Shown here in pieces: positions 6,029-6,918 of a stretch of 6,918 bases of DNA (within the stretch, counting starts at the first letter, position 1; every line of letters begins with the position of its first letter). The notes under the pieces are model-generated. The model saw nothing but the letters and a program-made list of their open reading frames with translations. It did not search any database and had not been told where the DNA came from. The stretch comes from Bacillota bacterium (GTDB taxonomy: Bacteria > Bacillota > Clostridia > Oscillospirales > Oscillospiraceae). The DNA lies in NCBI GenBank assembly GCA_029777215.1, contig JAKOSQ010000186.1:1-6918 (forward strand), given 5' to 3'. Made by a program: the position numbers and the translations under genes.

Positions 6029-6900
6029 TTCTCACCGCCCCTTTTCAAAACCAGGTTCAAAAGCGCGTTTATCAGCATGATGAAGAAAAACAGCACCAGC
6101 GCAATCGAAAACAGCGCCTGCCGCTGCAGGCCCGCCGAGTAGGACATCTCGCTCGCGACCGCCGTTGTGAGGAAGCGGACGCTCTGGAAAAGGCTCGGCA
6201 TGTTGGCGACGTTGCCGGCGACCATCATGACGGCCATGGCTTCACCGATCGCGCGGCCGACGCCGAGGACAACCGCCGCCGCAATGCCGCTCTTCGCCGC
6301 CGGAACGGAGACGCGGAAGGTCGTTTCGATCTTCGTCGCGCCGAGGGCGAGCGAGGCGTCCTCATACTCCTTCGGCACCGCGTCGAGCGCCGTGATGGAG
6401 ACCTTGACGATGGAGGGTAAAATCATCACGGCGAGGACCAGGATCGCCGCGAGCAGGCCCGATCCGTCCGCGAGGCCGAAAACGCGCTGAATGCCCGGAA
6501 CGAGCACCATCATGCCCACGAGGCCGTAGACCACTGAGGGGATGCCCGCGAGGAGGCTGACGGCGGCTTCGCCCGTTTCGCGCAGCCATTTGGGTGCGTG
6601 CTTGCTGAGATAGACCGCGGTGAAAAAGCCTACCGGCACGCCGAGGACGATCGCGCCCGCCGTGCCGTAGACCGAGGTGAGGATAAACGGCAGAATGCCG
6701 AACTGCGGCGTCGCGGCGGTCGAGGCCCAGGTCCTGCCGAACAGAAACTTTGCAAGGCCTATCTCCCGGATGGCCGGGAGGCCCGCGACAATGAGATAGA
6801 CGCTGATGAGCAGCACGCTCGCAACGGCGACGAGGCCGAGAACGAGAAAAATGCCGTGGATGAGCTTTTCAAGCGGTTTTTCTTTTGGGGTCCTGTCCAT
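6025..6900 (-). CDS. pstC: PstC, phosphate ABC transporter permease
   Basis: This 291-aa membrane protein is the second channel subunit of the high-affinity phosphate importer. After a short charged N-terminus (1-12) there are about six hydrophobic segments: roughly 13-40, 67-98, 113-136, 147-167, 204-229 and 262-286. Family landmarks are [16 protein letters not shown] at about 116-131, the EAA loop [20 protein letters not shown] at about 176-195, and [18 protein letters not shown] at 213-230. The length is typical for the Gram-positive family. It is the first gene of the operon in this window and is complete; its ribosome binding site sits at the window edge. pstS normally precedes it and should lie just outside. 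Confidence 0.97.
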   Translation of the reverse strand: MDRTPKEKPLEKLIHGIFLVLGLVAVASVLLISVYLIVAGLPAIREIGLAKFLFGRTWASTAATPQFGILPFILTSVYGTAGAIVLGVPVGFFTAVYLSKHAPKWLRETGEAAVSLLAGIPSVVYGLVGMMVLVPGIQRVFGLADGSGLLAAILVLAVMILPSIVKVSITALDAVPKEYEDASLALGATKIETTFRVSVPAAKSGIAAAVVLGVGRAIGEAMAVMMVAGNVANMPSLFQSVRFLTTAVASEMSYSAGLQRQALFSIALVLFFFIMLINALLNLVLKRGGEK

Positions 6901-6908
6901 GCTTACCG

Positions 6909-6916
6909 CCTCCTTT
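6909..6916 (-). promoter_or_regulatory. Strong ribosome binding site of pstC
   Basis: AAAGGAGG on the minus strand is a near-perfect anti-16S match, 8 bases before the ATG at 6900. It is at the extreme right edge, so no promoter or Pho box can be judged for this operon from the window. Confidence 0.85.
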
Positions 6917-6918
6917 CG

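Noticed and set aside
5118..6035. Long open extension of the pstB frame upstream through pstA
   Set aside because: The translated extension is Arg/His/Pro-rich low-information sequence in a shifted frame of pstA, whose own frame encodes a clear permease. It is not a fusion protein.

Overview
The window looks like a chromosomal segment of a moderately GC-rich Clostridia bacterium, plausibly of the Oscillospiraceae type. That placement is inferred from protein style, AGGAGG-like ribosome binding sites, the membrane-anchored PhoR architecture and the gene order; no taxonomic marker was searched. Nothing phage-, transposon- or CRISPR-like is visible. I did not find a convincing undescribed system here. 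The window is mostly a textbook phosphate-uptake operon with a few local regulatory details worth checking.

Layout from left to right. A complete tRNA-Leu(CAG) gene lies on the plus strand at 119-205, with its own promoter at 70-98. It is followed by two rho-independent terminator hairpins at 214-246 and 282-312. Converging on it from the minus strand is a degV-family fatty-acid-binding protein gene (334-1179). This gene has its own promoter at about 1232-1262 and a near-perfect 13-bp inverted repeat (1203-1231) over the predicted transcription start.

From 1347 to the right edge, all genes are on the minus strand and form one tightly packed operon. In transcription order they are pstC (6900-6025), pstA (6028-5168), pstB (5117-4359), phoU (4359-3706), a phoB/phoP-type response regulator (3670-2996) and the phoR sensor kinase (2999-1347). 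A strong terminator at 1297-1332 ends it. Three junctions overlap (pstC/pstA ATGA, pstB/phoU TAATG, phoB/phoR ATGA), which points to translational coupling. The phosphate-binding protein gene pstS and the operon promoter with any Pho box would be expected just beyond the right edge and are not in the window.

How the genes work together: PstC and PstA form the membrane channel of the high-affinity phosphate ABC importer, and PstB is its ATPase. PhoU links the transporter to signalling. PhoR phosphorylates the PhoB/PhoP-type regulator when phosphate is scarce, and the regulator activates Pho genes, probably including this operon. DegV has no obvious role in phosphate uptake and appears to be a separate transcription unit. 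If it works as a FakB-type protein, it would deliver exogenous fatty acids for phosphorylation.
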